Below are positions 22,517 to 28,653 of a DNA stretch of 41,361 bases, piece by piece. Location of the stretch: the IMG/VR virus record IMGVR_UViG_3300046804_000979, positions 1 through 41,361 of that record; one strand, 5' to 3'. The notes below the pieces were generated by a model, which saw nothing but the letters and a program-made list of their open reading frames with translations, made no database searches and was not told the DNA's origin. The stretch is from a virus. Each line of letters opens with the position of its first letter. Within the stretch, counting starts at the first letter, position 1. The position numbers and the translations under genes were made by a program.

Positions 22517-22752
22517 ATACCTACCTCATCAAAGGCTGTAGAAATGTTCTTAGTGACATCCTTACGCTTCATTGAAAGCCAGAGTTGTTTGAACTCTTCG
22601 ATCTCTGCTATCAGTCTTTCAACGTCATCGAAGGCATAAGGTTCAAGCACCGCACTTCGATAGCACATTGACCTGCTAGCCCAAGCTGCTCTCTCAATGA
22701 GTTTCCCCATCGCATCTCTGAGCTCTTTCTGTTCCCAGTAATCAAGTTTCAT
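22513..22752 (-). CDS. First gene of leftward operon, unknown (79 aa)
   Basis: MKLDYWEQKELRDAMGKLIE, continuing RAAWASRSMCYRSAVLEPYAFDDVERLIAEIEEF. It is helical and charged without recognised motifs. A TGGAGA lies 6 bases before the ATG. It overlaps the HTH_17 gene (ATGA). As the first early gene it could be an inhibitor of a host function, but no feature in the sequence shows this. Confidence 0.55.
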   Translation of the reverse strand: MKLDYWEQKELRDAMGKLIERAAWASRSMCYRSAVLEPYAFDDVERLIAEIEEFKQLWLSMKRKDVTKNISTAFDEVGI

Positions 22753-22773
22753 CTGTAAATCTCCAGGTTAGGT

Positions 22774-22798
22774 TGGTACAACAGAACAAAGTGTACCA
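22774..22798. promoter_or_regulatory. Inverted repeat in front of leftward operon (operator-like)
   Basis: TGGTACA at 22774-22780 and TGTACCA at 22792-22798 are perfect 7-base arms separated by 11 bases, centred about 34 bases upstream of the first leftward start. Such a dyad suits a dimeric repressor or activator; a minus-strand promoter must lie nearby but no good -35/-10 pair was found by eye. Confidence 0.5.
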
Positions 22799-22856
22799 TA
22801 GCTACACACTAGGAACCTACGTTAAGCATACTCAAATCTACCGTTTGTCAGATAGC

Positions 22857-22885
22857 TTGCAAGTTTATTGTTTGTTGGTTATGCT
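22857..22885 (+). promoter_or_regulatory. Sigma70-like promoter for small-RNA candidate
   Basis: TTGCAA at 22857-22862, a 17-base spacer, and TATGCT at 22880-22885 give a plausible sigma70 promoter reading rightward. It would start RNA at about 22892, just ahead of the long hairpin with its T-run. Confidence 0.5.
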
Positions 22886-22891
22886 TCGTTT

Positions 22892-22988
22892 GTCTGTGTG
22901 GCGCAGATAGAACCGTTAAGCATGTTCCTGTCCTTGAACTTACCCCTCAAGGAGCTGCCACCAGGGACATCCTTAACGGTTTTTTTTG
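22892..22988 (+). ncRNA. Small-RNA candidate: long rod hairpin with terminator
   Basis: The plus-strand sequence folds into one long rod: AACCGTTAAG (22911-22920) pairs with CTTAACGGTT (22972-22981), a C-C mismatch, then ATGTTCCTG (22922-22930) with CAGGGACAT (22962-22970), then TCCTTGA (22931-22937) with TCAAGGA (22947-22953). The loop is 9 bases and GCTGCCAC bulges on one side. Eight T follow the last pair (22980-22987). With the promoter just upstream, this is a promoter-hairpin-terminator unit of about 95 bases. It might also be only a strong terminator, but no rightward gene precedes it. No known RNA family was recognised. Confidence 0.55.
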
Positions 22989-23236
22989 TTTCTACATGGG
23001 CATACGGGGCCATAACCCAGCCCTCCCTCGGTGCCGCGACCAAAGGAATAAACGTGGCTAATCTTGGGGTTCTCCTTGCGAGCCAGCCTGGATAGGAACA
23101 ACTGGCAAGCATCGGGGCCAGACCCGAGAGCAGACGCAAGTCTGTAGCCTAGATAAACGAGAGCGAGCGCTTTACCCTTTTTAAAACGGGTGAGGTTGTA
23201 TTCTTCCTAGCTTTCAAGTCTTTGTATCTTGGTAAA
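22989..23236. other. Noncoding, structured leader-like region
   Basis: No convincing gene. Structural signs on the plus strand are GCCAG...CTGGC (around 23082-23106), TCGGG-gccaga-CCCGA (around 23112-23127), and CAGAC-GCAA-GTCTG at 23131-23144, a five-pair stem with a GNRA tetraloop. The long minus ORF covering 22879-23139 crosses the perfect rod hairpin and has no supporting start site, so I treat it as noise. It could hold an RNA upstream of the leftward operon, a replication site, or a second small RNA. Confidence 0.45.
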
Positions 23237-23273
23237 GCCCCCTGCGCTGCGCTTTGTGGCTACGCTAGGGGGC
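23237..23273 (-). terminator. Hairpin downstream of the right leftward block (weak terminator)
   Basis: GCCCCCT at 23237-23243 pairs with AGGGGGC at 23267-23273 (seven pairs), with GCG/CGC continuing inside past a bulged base. It lies 6 bases after the end of the 23279-23464 gene on the minus strand. The stem is strong but only three T follow, so termination is likely but not certain. Confidence 0.5.
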
Positions 23274-23278
23274 ATACT

Positions 23279-23464
23279 TCATTCTTTACAAGGTTCTACA
23301 GATTCTGCAACCAGATACTGCAACTGTTCTCTGACGATACTGATCCTCTGTTCCATGTCCTCTACATAGTCCAGTATTGCTTGCAGTTCATTAGCATGGA
23401 TCATTACAAAGTCATTGACCTGTGCCAGGCTAGCTATCAGTTTCATGTTGTGATCGCCACTCAT
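23279..23464 (-). CDS. Small helical protein, unknown (61 aa)
   Basis: MSGDHNMKLIASLAQVNDFV, continuing IHANELQAILDYVEDMEQRISIVREQLQYLV. Mostly helical, acidic, with a heptad-like segment at about 25-50. It overlaps the upstream gene by 4 bases and is the last of the right block. No domain recognised. Confidence 0.55.
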   Translation of the reverse strand: MSGDHNMKLIASLAQVNDFVMIHANELQAILDYVEDMEQRISIVREQLQYLVAESVEPCKE

Positions 23465-23706
23465 TGATTCTTCTCCTTCAAGGCTTGTTCAATGGCTCTA
23501 GCAAACATTTCAAGTGTCCACGTCATGTTGTGATAATTGTGTTTTATGCTGTCGTGTTCCTCATCCGTCAGCCCAACCCATTGCTTTGGTGGTGCGGTGT
23601 AGAGTGGTTCAACCCAATTACCTTCCGTTGGTTTACAAGCAAATTTGTTTGATAGTTTTCCGTCAGGTGATGTAGATCGCCACGCCACTGGATCTTCCTT
23701 GTTCAT
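23461..23706 (-). CDS. Small conserved phage protein with 'WVGLTDEE' motif
   Basis: An 81-aa protein: 'EDPVAWRST...PDGKLSNKF' and 'EPLYTAPPKQWVGLTDEEHDSIKH', ending FARAIEQALKEKNQ. The 'EPLYTAPP..WVGLTDEE' pattern is very common in uncharacterised accessory proteins of phages of Proteobacteria. Its C-terminal module (WV.LTD.E ... ARA.EQA.KEKN) recurs in the 142-aa protein at 23888-24316, so the two share a domain. Confidence 0.65.
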   Translation of the reverse strand: MNKEDPVAWRSTSPDGKLSNKFACKPTEGNWVEPLYTAPPKQWVGLTDEEHDSIKHNYHNMTWTLEMFARAIEQALKEKNQ

Positions 23707-23891
23707 TGCTCCCTCGCTTTCAACATAGCATCTGCAATTTTGTATGCGTTGCGTGAAACATCCCCTTCATGGCTGTATTTCTGCGCTATTGCTTGCATAG
23801 CCTTAGCTGCAAAGTAATCACGCAAAGTCATACCGCTATGGCCTGTTGCCGCAAACAGCGGAAACGCTGGGCCGCCTGTATCTTTGCTCAT
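23703..23891 (-). CDS. Small conserved phage protein (62 aa, 'GMTLRDYFAAKAMQ')
   Basis: MSKDTGGPAFPLFAATGHSG then MTLRDYFAAKAMQAIAQKY. The 'GGPAFP...GMTLRDYFAA.AMQ' pattern is a widespread short protein in phages of Gram-negative bacteria. Its role is unknown. It overlaps both neighbours by 4 bases. Confidence 0.7.
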   Translation of the reverse strand: MSKDTGGPAFPLFAATGHSGMTLRDYFAAKAMQAIAQKYSHEGDVSRNAYKIADAMLKAREQ

Positions 23892-24316
23892 GTGTTCTTC
23901 TCCTTAAAAGCTTGTTCAAGAGCTCTCGCTACATCAAGCCATCCACCACCCTCAAGCACATCATCAATCGCTTCCCATACTTCTTGATCGGTCAAACTGA
24001 CCCATTCGCGCTTAGCTGATTTGCTTGAAATACATGTAACCGTATAAGGCCTGCCACACTGACAACTCCATACCATAGACCCATCTGCTGGTGTCTTTGC
24101 TGATTTGTTTTCAGCCATATGTTTTCCTTTAACCTCTTTGCGTAGTCTGCTGACATGGCCTTTGTTGTATCCAGTCTGCTTTGCAATGTCTGTAACCCTT
24201 AGAGATGGGTCTTTGACTAGTTCTCTGACCGTATTAAATCGGCCGTCATGGCGAGTTGTCTTGCCTGTTTTAACGTCATAAAAAACGGCGAGCTCAATTT
24301 CTTTGCTTTCGCTCAT
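23888..24316 (-). CDS. HTH protein fused to a 'WVSLTDQE' module (142 aa)
   Basis: Residues 20-65 hold 'LRVTDIAKQTGYNKGHVSRLRKEVKG', a helix-turn-helix. The remainder begins MAENKSAKTPADGSMVWSCQ and ends 'REWVSLTDQEVWEAIDD...VARALEQAFKEKNT', the same C-terminal module as the protein at 23461-23706. An internal ATG at 24118 is preceded by AAAGGA at a good distance, so a second product of 76 aa from the same frame is likely. This looks like two genes joined in frame. CQCG at about 85-88 may bind metal. Confidence 0.6.
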   Translation of the reverse strand: MSESKEIELAVFYDVKTGKTTRHDGRFNTVRELVKDPSLRVTDIAKQTGYNKGHVSRLRKEVKGKHMAENKSAKTPADGSMVWSCQCGRPYTVTCISSKSAKREWVSLTDQEVWEAIDDVLEGGGWLDVARALEQAFKEKNT

Positions 24317-24501
24317 TGCATTGCCCCTCTGCTCATGCTGCGCACATAAAAATGAATCTCAATAGCACGATGGAGTTCATGTTCATCAACATTGGCCATC
24401 TCACACAGAATCGGAAGGTAAGCAACATGTCTTGCTAGCTCTTCCTGCCATCGCTCCAGGCTAGCTTGTGCCTCAATATCCTTTAATTGCTTTTTAGTCA
24501 T
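24313..24501 (-). CDS. Small helical protein, unknown (62 aa)
   Basis: MTKKQLKDIEAQASLERWQE, then ELARHVAYLPILCEMANVDEHELHRAIEIHFYV. Helical, with an aromatic/histidine-rich centre. It is coupled by 4-base overlaps on both sides. No family recognised. Confidence 0.55.
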   Translation of the reverse strand: MTKKQLKDIEAQASLERWQEELARHVAYLPILCEMANVDEHELHRAIEIHFYVRSMSRGAMQ

Positions 24502-24773
24502 TTGTTTGCCATGTGTTCAAAGTTTTCTTCCACGCATTCAGCAATCCCGAATCGCTTTGTGCCGAACTCTTTCTCGATACGCTTATCTGCCTCAATTGCT
24601 AGCTTGTGCAAGGCTTTGTATCCAAGCGCCTGAAAGATTGCTTCCTCATAGACTCTAAGTGCTATGTGATACTTTAGGGTCGAGTTCATCTGATCGTCAT
24701 CCATTTCTTTGACTTGCTTTTCATACTGCTCGATCAGTAATTCATAGGCTTTGATGATTAGGCTTTCTTTCAT
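24498..24773 (-). CDS. Helical protein, unknown (91 aa)
   Basis: MKESLIIKAYELLIEQYEKQ, continuing VKEMDDDQMNSTLKYHIALRVYEEAIFQAL. It is wholly helical and charged, with no membrane segment. The stop overlaps the next start and its start overlaps the upstream stop. Function unknown. Confidence 0.55.
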   Translation of the reverse strand: MKESLIIKAYELLIEQYEKQVKEMDDDQMNSTLKYHIALRVYEEAIFQALGYKALHKLAIEADKRIEKEFGTKRFGIAECVEENFEHMANK

Positions 24774-24970
24774 GATTGGGACTCCCGCGAGGGTGAGTAA
24801 TGCGACCAGCTGCGGAAGGCCTTGTGCTTTCTCATGGTCTCAGGGCACTCGGTTGATGGCGGCTTCCAGCCATGTTCGCGCCAAACCTGATCGACGGGTC
24901 GGAACCATTTATCGGGCTGTATTTGATGATCGATAAGATCGATCCATGTAGGGGCTTGCCTATCTTCCAT
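24770..24970 (-). CDS. Small protein, unknown (66 aa)
   Basis: MEDRQAPTWIDLIDHQIQPD, continuing KWFRPVDQVWREHGWKPPSTECPETMRKHKAFRSW. GGAG lies 9 bases before the ATG. Aromatic, tryptophan-rich, without known motif. Coupled to the next gene by 4 bases. Confidence 0.55.
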   Translation of the reverse strand: MEDRQAPTWIDLIDHQIQPDKWFRPVDQVWREHGWKPPSTECPETMRKHKAFRSWSHYSPSRESQS

Positions 24971-25007
24971 GTAGGTTGACTCCAGTAAAGGTAAGAAAAC
25001 GCCTTAA

Positions 25008-25025
25008 AAGCCCGTTTAAGGGCTT
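25008..25025 (-). terminator. Weak leftward hairpin terminator candidate
   Basis: AAGCCC and GGGCTT (six pairs, six-base loop GTTTAA at 25014-25019) lie between the tiny membrane peptide and the downstream gene. On the minus strand the stem is followed by only a short T-run (GGGCTTTTAA), so it may attenuate rather than stop transcription. Confidence 0.4.
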
Positions 25026-25037
25026 CTATGGGCATGT

Positions 25038-25115
25038 TTAGATGTTAAAGAAAACTGCGCAAGCGAAAGCAATGCCGAACAATGCGGCAATAAGCCAATC
25101 GATTAGGTGTTGCAT
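25038..25115 (-). CDS. Tiny single-TM peptide (25 aa)
   Basis: An ATG at 25115 has AAGGAG 8 bases upstream and opens a 25-codon frame starting MQHLIDWLIAALFGI and ending FACAVFFNI; residues about 5-24 are one hydrophobic helix. Too short for ordinary ORF calling but with a strong ribosome site and a clean stop. It could be a small membrane-active phage peptide, for example a lysis or superinfection-exclusion type. Function unknown; position in the early block. Confidence 0.5.
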   Translation of the reverse strand: MQHLIDWLIAALFGIAFACAVFFNI

Positions 25116-25152
25116 GGTGTTATCTCCTTAGTTGTGATGCTGATTGCATCCA

Positions 25153-25178
25153 ATAGCCCACTGATTGCAATGGGCTAT
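25153..25178 (-). terminator. Hairpin after Gp88 gene (terminator/attenuator)
   Basis: ATAGCCCA at 25153-25160 pairs perfectly with TGGGCTAT at 25171-25178 over a 10-base loop, 10 bases after the Gp88 gene on the minus strand. No T-run of note follows, so this is probably an RNA-stabilising or attenuating hairpin. Confidence 0.4.
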
Positions 25179-25187
25179 AAGCTGAAA

Positions 25188-25865
25188 TCAGGCAATTGCT
25201 TTGAGCTTGATTACTTTGGACATGCTTTTGCCATGCGCTACATAGCCAATAACTGGCACTGATTGATTCCAGCAAGCTCTGCAGCCTGAGCATTTACCGC
25301 CATGTTCGTAGGCTTTACAGACAGTTATTGATGGATCGTCAAATGAGCTTGCAATCGTACTTGAATGAGATTGATCGGCTAATACGTCACCGGTGACACT
25401 ATCGGAGCTTGCACGGACTACCACATTCGGAAGCTTTCGCATCAATGCAATGATTGCCTGAAACTTTGGAAACTTATGCATCCTAGTTGGTAACCAATGC
25501 TTAACATGGGGAGTCGCTTGCATAACCATGTAGATCTTTCTTGCAAGCTCTAAGGCATACATGTCACCGCTGTCGAACCAACGAAAGTAACGGTCATTGT
25601 CTAGTGATTGAACCATTTCAAACACCCACTCATCACGCTGCCAATCTTCACGGTTATGCTCACGAGGAGCTTTTACGTTGGGATAACGATAATTGCCTGT
25701 AGTTGCATAACAACCCTTGCAAGCATCAACCAGCTCGCCATGCTTATCTTTTGAACCGGGGCAAGTATCAAGAGCTTGCAAGCTCCAAGATCTAATCCCG
25801 TCTAGTTTGCTGGTAACACTGAGCTTTACTTGTGGCTTGTTGTATTCAGCTGATTGCATTGCCAT
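25188..25865 (-). CDS. Phage gene product 88-like protein (Gp88)
   Basis: The 225-aa product has 'VTSKLDGIRSWSLQALDTCPGS' (18-38), 'CKGCYATTGNYRYPNVKAPREHN' (49-71), 'YFRWFDSGDMYALELARKI' (93-111), 'HWLPTRMHKFPKFQ' (123-136), 'VRASSDSVTGD' (150-160) and 'CKAYEHGGKCSGCRACW' (183-199). This is the cysteine-rich family of phage Gp88 proteins. The Cys clusters (49/52 and 192/195/198) may bind iron-sulfur or zinc, but the biochemical role is unknown. AAGGAG precedes the ATG by 8 bases. It is the first gene of the right leftward block. Confidence 0.8.
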   Translation of the reverse strand: MAMQSAEYNKPQVKLSVTSKLDGIRSWSLQALDTCPGSKDKHGELVDACKGCYATTGNYRYPNVKAPREHNREDWQRDEWVFEMVQSLDNDRYFRWFDSGDMYALELARKIYMVMQATPHVKHWLPTRMHKFPKFQAIIALMRKLPNVVVRASSDSVTGDVLADQSHSSTIASSFDDPSITVCKAYEHGGKCSGCRACWNQSVPVIGYVAHGKSMSKVIKLKAIA

Positions 25866-26024
25866 GATGTATCTCCTTGGTTGTGATGTATTGATATATT
25901 TACATGCTTTTTATACATGTTATATAGACTTTAGTATCAATCTAACACTAAGACACACCGCTACCTTATCTATGCTCGATAAGTACTCTTAAATCTTAAA
26001 AGGTATATAGGGATATAGGGTTCT

Positions 26025-26094
26025 GTATAGATATATATATGGGGATATCACTTCTATTCGGAATATGGGGTTATTGAGATATTGATATCTATAC
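26025..26094. repeat. 10-base inverted repeat, 50-base spacer
   Basis: GTATAGATAT at 26025-26034 and its reverse complement ATATCTATAC at 26085-26094. The region between is AT-rich (tatatatatgg, ggatatcac). It could form a cruciform or be a paired binding site. Confidence 0.6.
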
Positions 26095-26096
26095 GC

Positions 26097-26131
26097 CCCC
26101 TTGATCGATTTTATCGATGGGGTACAAGGGG
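26097..26131. repeat. Nested palindrome in the divergent region
   Basis: CCCCTTG (26097-26103) pairs with CAAGGGG (26125-26131), and inside it ATCGAT-TTT-ATCGAT (26104-26118) folds as a second hairpin. The total is 35 bases. This looks like an origin-type or operator-type element. Confidence 0.6.
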
Positions 26132-26335
26132 CTAGCTCGTCTACCTTTCCCCCTACGCAGTGCATGAGTAGGCACATGCTCAAAGCCACATGGTCATGAC
26201 ATGGCCACATCCAGACGCGCAGATCGTTCGTTGAATGGCGAAGTGAATGGGACGGGGGGTCTGGGTTTGGGTGCACCACTACGCTCCCCGCCCCAATGAA
26301 AATTCAATCTTTCCACCTACCTTAAATATCTATTT

Positions 26336-26587
26336 GTGTATGATGAGTACATCGACAACATGGAGATGTACGAGATGTTTACGTTAGAGAGAGGGTTAGC
26401 GATACCGGAGAGGAAGACTAGTCCTAAATACCCTTACGAACAGTTAGAACTGGGAGATAGTTTCTACATACAAGATGGTGACTTAGCTAAGTTATGTAAT
26501 GCTAACTATAGAGAGTGGAGAAGGACTGGGAAGAAGTACACGGCAAGGAAGGTTGATAAGGGTGTTAGGGTGTGGAGGATTGAGTGA
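26336..26587 (+). CDS. Small conserved phage protein (83 aa)
   Basis: GTG start; a later ATG at 26360 is also possible, and neither has a good ribosome site. The C-terminal 55 residues ('YPYEQLELGDSFYIQDG...REWRRTGKKYTARKVDKGVRVWRIE') match a common small phage family ('L..GDSF...Y..R.G.K...RKV..GVRVWR') of unknown function, perhaps nucleic-acid binding. It is the first gene of the rightward operon and overlaps the next (GTGA). Confidence 0.6.
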   Translation: MYDEYIDNMEMYEMFTLERGLAIPERKTSPKYPYEQLELGDSFYIQDGDLAKLCNANYREWRRTGKKYTARKVDKGVRVWRIE

Positions 26588-26805
26588 AGCATGATGATGC
26601 GGTGAGATGGATTACGAAGTATGCAGAGGGTGATCCTAGTTATCCGTATCTGGCGATGAAGTGGTATGAGGATGAGAGGAAGAAACGTCCTTTGAGTGCT
26701 GATGAGCAAAAGACGGTGTTGTGGTTAAAGGAAACTTATGGAATTGAAGCAAGATTGCAGAAACTGCCACTACAGCCAAGAGATTGGGTTAAAAGAAAGC
26801 CATGA
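26584..26805 (+). CDS. Small protein, unknown (73 aa)
   Basis: GTG start in a GTGA overlap: MKHDDAVRWITKYAEGDPSY, continuing PYLAMKWYEDERKKRPLSADEQKTVLWLKETYGIE. Helical and charged, no family recognised. Followed by about 90 bases before the terminase start. It could be a small terminase or regulator by position only. Confidence 0.5.
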   Translation: MKHDDAVRWITKYAEGDPSYPYLAMKWYEDERKKRPLSADEQKTVLWLKETYGIEARLQKLPLQPRDWVKRKP

Positions 26806-26815
26806 AGGTAAGGAA

Positions 26816-26896
26816 GTGGTATTGATTTGCACAAGGGATGGCTTGCTGGCAGAGAAGGTGTGTATGAATTACCAATATGAACCAGGTACTGAATGA
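26816..26896 (+). CDS. Possible tiny ORF overlapping terminase start (26 aa)
   Basis: A GTG at 26816 opens 26 codons (VVLICTRDGLLAEKVCMNYQ then YEPGTE) that end in an ATGA shared with the terminase start. AAGG lies 7 bases before the GTG. Supported by coupling only; it may be a leader peptide or chance. Confidence 0.35.
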   Translation: MVLICTRDGLLAEKVCMNYQYEPGTE

Positions 26897-28653
26897 AGTT
26901 TGATCTGAATCATTTCTATAAGTTCTGCAAGGAACTCAAGGTTGAGACCAAAGAGTTAGGGATACAGCGCTTAGGGAATCGTTTGCTTGGCAGTCAGACT
27001 TATGTGATGGAGGAAATTGCCAAGGGGTTGAATAACAACATTCACTTCTTTGTGATTCTTAAGGGTAGGCAGTTAGGGATAACGACCATATCGCTTGCAC
27101 TAGACCTTTACTGGCACTTTAAGAACCCTGGGTTTCAGGGAACACTTACCACCGATACGGAAGAGAATAGAGACCAGTTCAGAACGACACTGGCGATGTA
27201 CATGGATGGTTTACCACCAGAGTTCAAGATTCCTTTGATGACGCATAACAGGAATCAGATGGTGTTAAAGAACCGGTCAAGGCTTTTCTACCAGGTGGCA
27301 GGCTTGCGAGCCAAAGGGTCGTTAGGACGTGGTAAGGGGATTACTTACCTGCATGGTACTGAAACATCGTCTTGGGGTGATGAAGAAGGATTAGCTTCGT
27401 TGCTGGCTTCTTTGGCAGAAAAGAACCCTAACCGGTTATATCTCTTTGAAAGCACTGCCCGCGGGTTCAATATGTGGCATGACATGTGGACGGTTGCTAA
27501 ACGTGCCAAGACACAGAAAGCAATCTTTTGTGGCTGGTGGCGTAATGAACTCTATACGGCAGATGCTAAGTCTGATGTCTACAAGGTGTACTGGGATGGC
27601 AAGCTAAGTCCAGAAGAGAAGGAATGGACAAGAGAGGTTAAGAAGCTCTACCAGGTGGAGATCAATACAAGACAGATTGCCTGGTGGCGATGGAAGATGG
27701 CTGAAGGCATTAAAGACGAAGCCTTGATGTATCAGGAGTTTCCACCGACTGAAGACTATGCCTTCATCATGACGGGTTCGAGTTTCTTCTCACATGCTCG
27801 ATGTACTGATCAAGCCAAGGTTGCCAAACAATTGCTTCCCAGGTTTTATCGGTTCTCCATGGGTCAACTCTTTGAGGACACAGAACTCATTCAAAGTACG
27901 GAGCGCATGGCAACGTTAAAGATATGGGAGGAGCCTGTTGACAACGCCTATTACGTCATTGGTGCTGATCCAGCATATGGAAGCAGCGACTGGGCAGATC
28001 GTTTCTGCATCCAAATCTATCGATGCTATTCGGATGGACTTGATCAAGTTGCAGAATTCGCTACCTCAGAACTCAACACCTACCAGTTTGCCTGGGTGGT
28101 TTGTTACATGGCAGGAGCTTATAAGAACTCCACCCTCAACTTAGAAGTTAATGGCCCTGGTCAGGCTGTGATTAATGAGATGCGTAACTTAAAGCGTCAG
28201 GCACAGACCATGGAGCCTAAGAAAGCAAGAGGGCTTATGGATGTCTTATCACACATGCAGCACTACCTTTGGCGGCGAAATGATTCTCTTGGTGGCGTGT
28301 CTAACTCCCTCGGTTACCTCACCACACATTCATCCAAAGAACGGATGTTGAATTACTTTAAGGACTATTTTGAACGTGGGATGATGAATGTGTATTCCAT
28401 GGACTTACTGGAAGAGATGAAGTCTGTGGTGCGTGATCAAGGATCGATTAGTGCTTATGGACGCAACAAAGATGATCGGGTCATTGCCACAGCCCTTGCT
28501 TGCGTTGCCTATGCCGAGCAACTCATGCCAAGGCTCTTGCAAATGCGCATGAGCAGAGATCGTAAAGAAGAAGCGATTAACCCCACCCAAGTACCTGTGG
28601 TGGATAAGCAGATTAACAATTACTTAAAGGCGATTGGCGTTGGCCCTCAGTAA
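26893..28653 (+). CDS. terL: Terminase large subunit
   Basis: A 586-aa protein. Walker A-like LKGRQLGITT (56-65), an acidic Walker B-type ITYLHGTETS (150-159), the 'FESTARG' coupling motif (185-191), then the nuclease domain GADPAYG (Asp359), LEVNGPG (Glu418) and NKDDRVIATALAC (Asp527/528). These are the ATPase and RNase-H-fold nuclease of a phage DNA-packaging motor. It cuts and translocates concatemeric DNA into the prohead through the portal coded two genes downstream. Starts at ATGA with a tiny upstream frame. The small subunit was not identified with certainty. Confidence 0.95.
   Translation: MKFDLNHFYKFCKELKVETKELGIQRLGNRLLGSQTYVMEEIAKGLNNNIHFFVILKGRQLGITTISLALDLYWHFKNPGFQGTLTTDTEENRDQFRTTLAMYMDGLPPEFKIPLMTHNRNQMVLKNRSRLFYQVAGLRAKGSLGRGKGITYLHGTETSSWGDEEGLASLLASLAEKNPNRLYLFESTARGFNMWHDMWTVAKRAKTQKAIFCGWWRNELYTADAKSDVYKVYWDGKLSPEEKEWTREVKKLYQVEINTRQIAWWRWKMAEGIKDEALMYQEFPPTEDYAFIMTGSSFFSHARCTDQAKVAKQLLPRFYRFSMGQLFEDTELIQSTERMATLKIWEEPVDNAYYVIGADPAYGSSDWADRFCIQIYRCYSDGLDQVAEFATSELNTYQFAWVVCYMAGAYKNSTLNLEVNGPGQAVINEMRNLKRQAQTMEPKKARGLMDVLSHMQHYLWRRNDSLGGVSNSLGYLTTHSSKERMLNYFKDYFERGMMNVYSMDLLEEMKSVVRDQGSISAYGRNKDDRVIATALACVAYAEQLMPRLLQMRMSRDRKEEAINPTQVPVVDKQINNYLKAIGVGPQ

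Larger units (their letters stand above)
25866..26335. promoter_or_regulatory. Divergent control region, AT-rich with palindromes
   Basis: About 470 bases between the leftward Gp88 gene and the rightward structural operon, with no convincing gene (the minus frame at 25989-26279 lacks a ribosome site and recognisable protein). The Gp88-proximal part is AT-rich. TTGATA and TATAAA on the minus strand (25935-25940 and 25910-25915, 19 bases apart) are a possible Gp88 promoter. The 26140-26310 part is GC-rich, with runs of G and CCCCGCCCC. It could hold divergent promoters, repressor sites and perhaps a replication origin. Confidence 0.55.

Noticed and set aside
22868-23095. A 75-codon plus-strand frame over the same region
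   Set aside because: It starts inside the promoter-to-hairpin segment without a ribosome site and contains the poly-T terminator as Phe codons.
22879-23139. An 86-codon minus-strand frame across the small-RNA candidate
   Set aside because: It runs through a perfect three-tier hairpin with T-run, has no ribosome site, and its composition (Pro/Arg/Gly, no fold) is unlike its neighbours.
25989-26279. A 96-codon minus-strand frame in the divergent region
   Set aside because: It crosses two inverted repeats, has a GTG start without a ribosome site, and shows no protein-like pattern (many His/Cys/Pro/Tyr runs).
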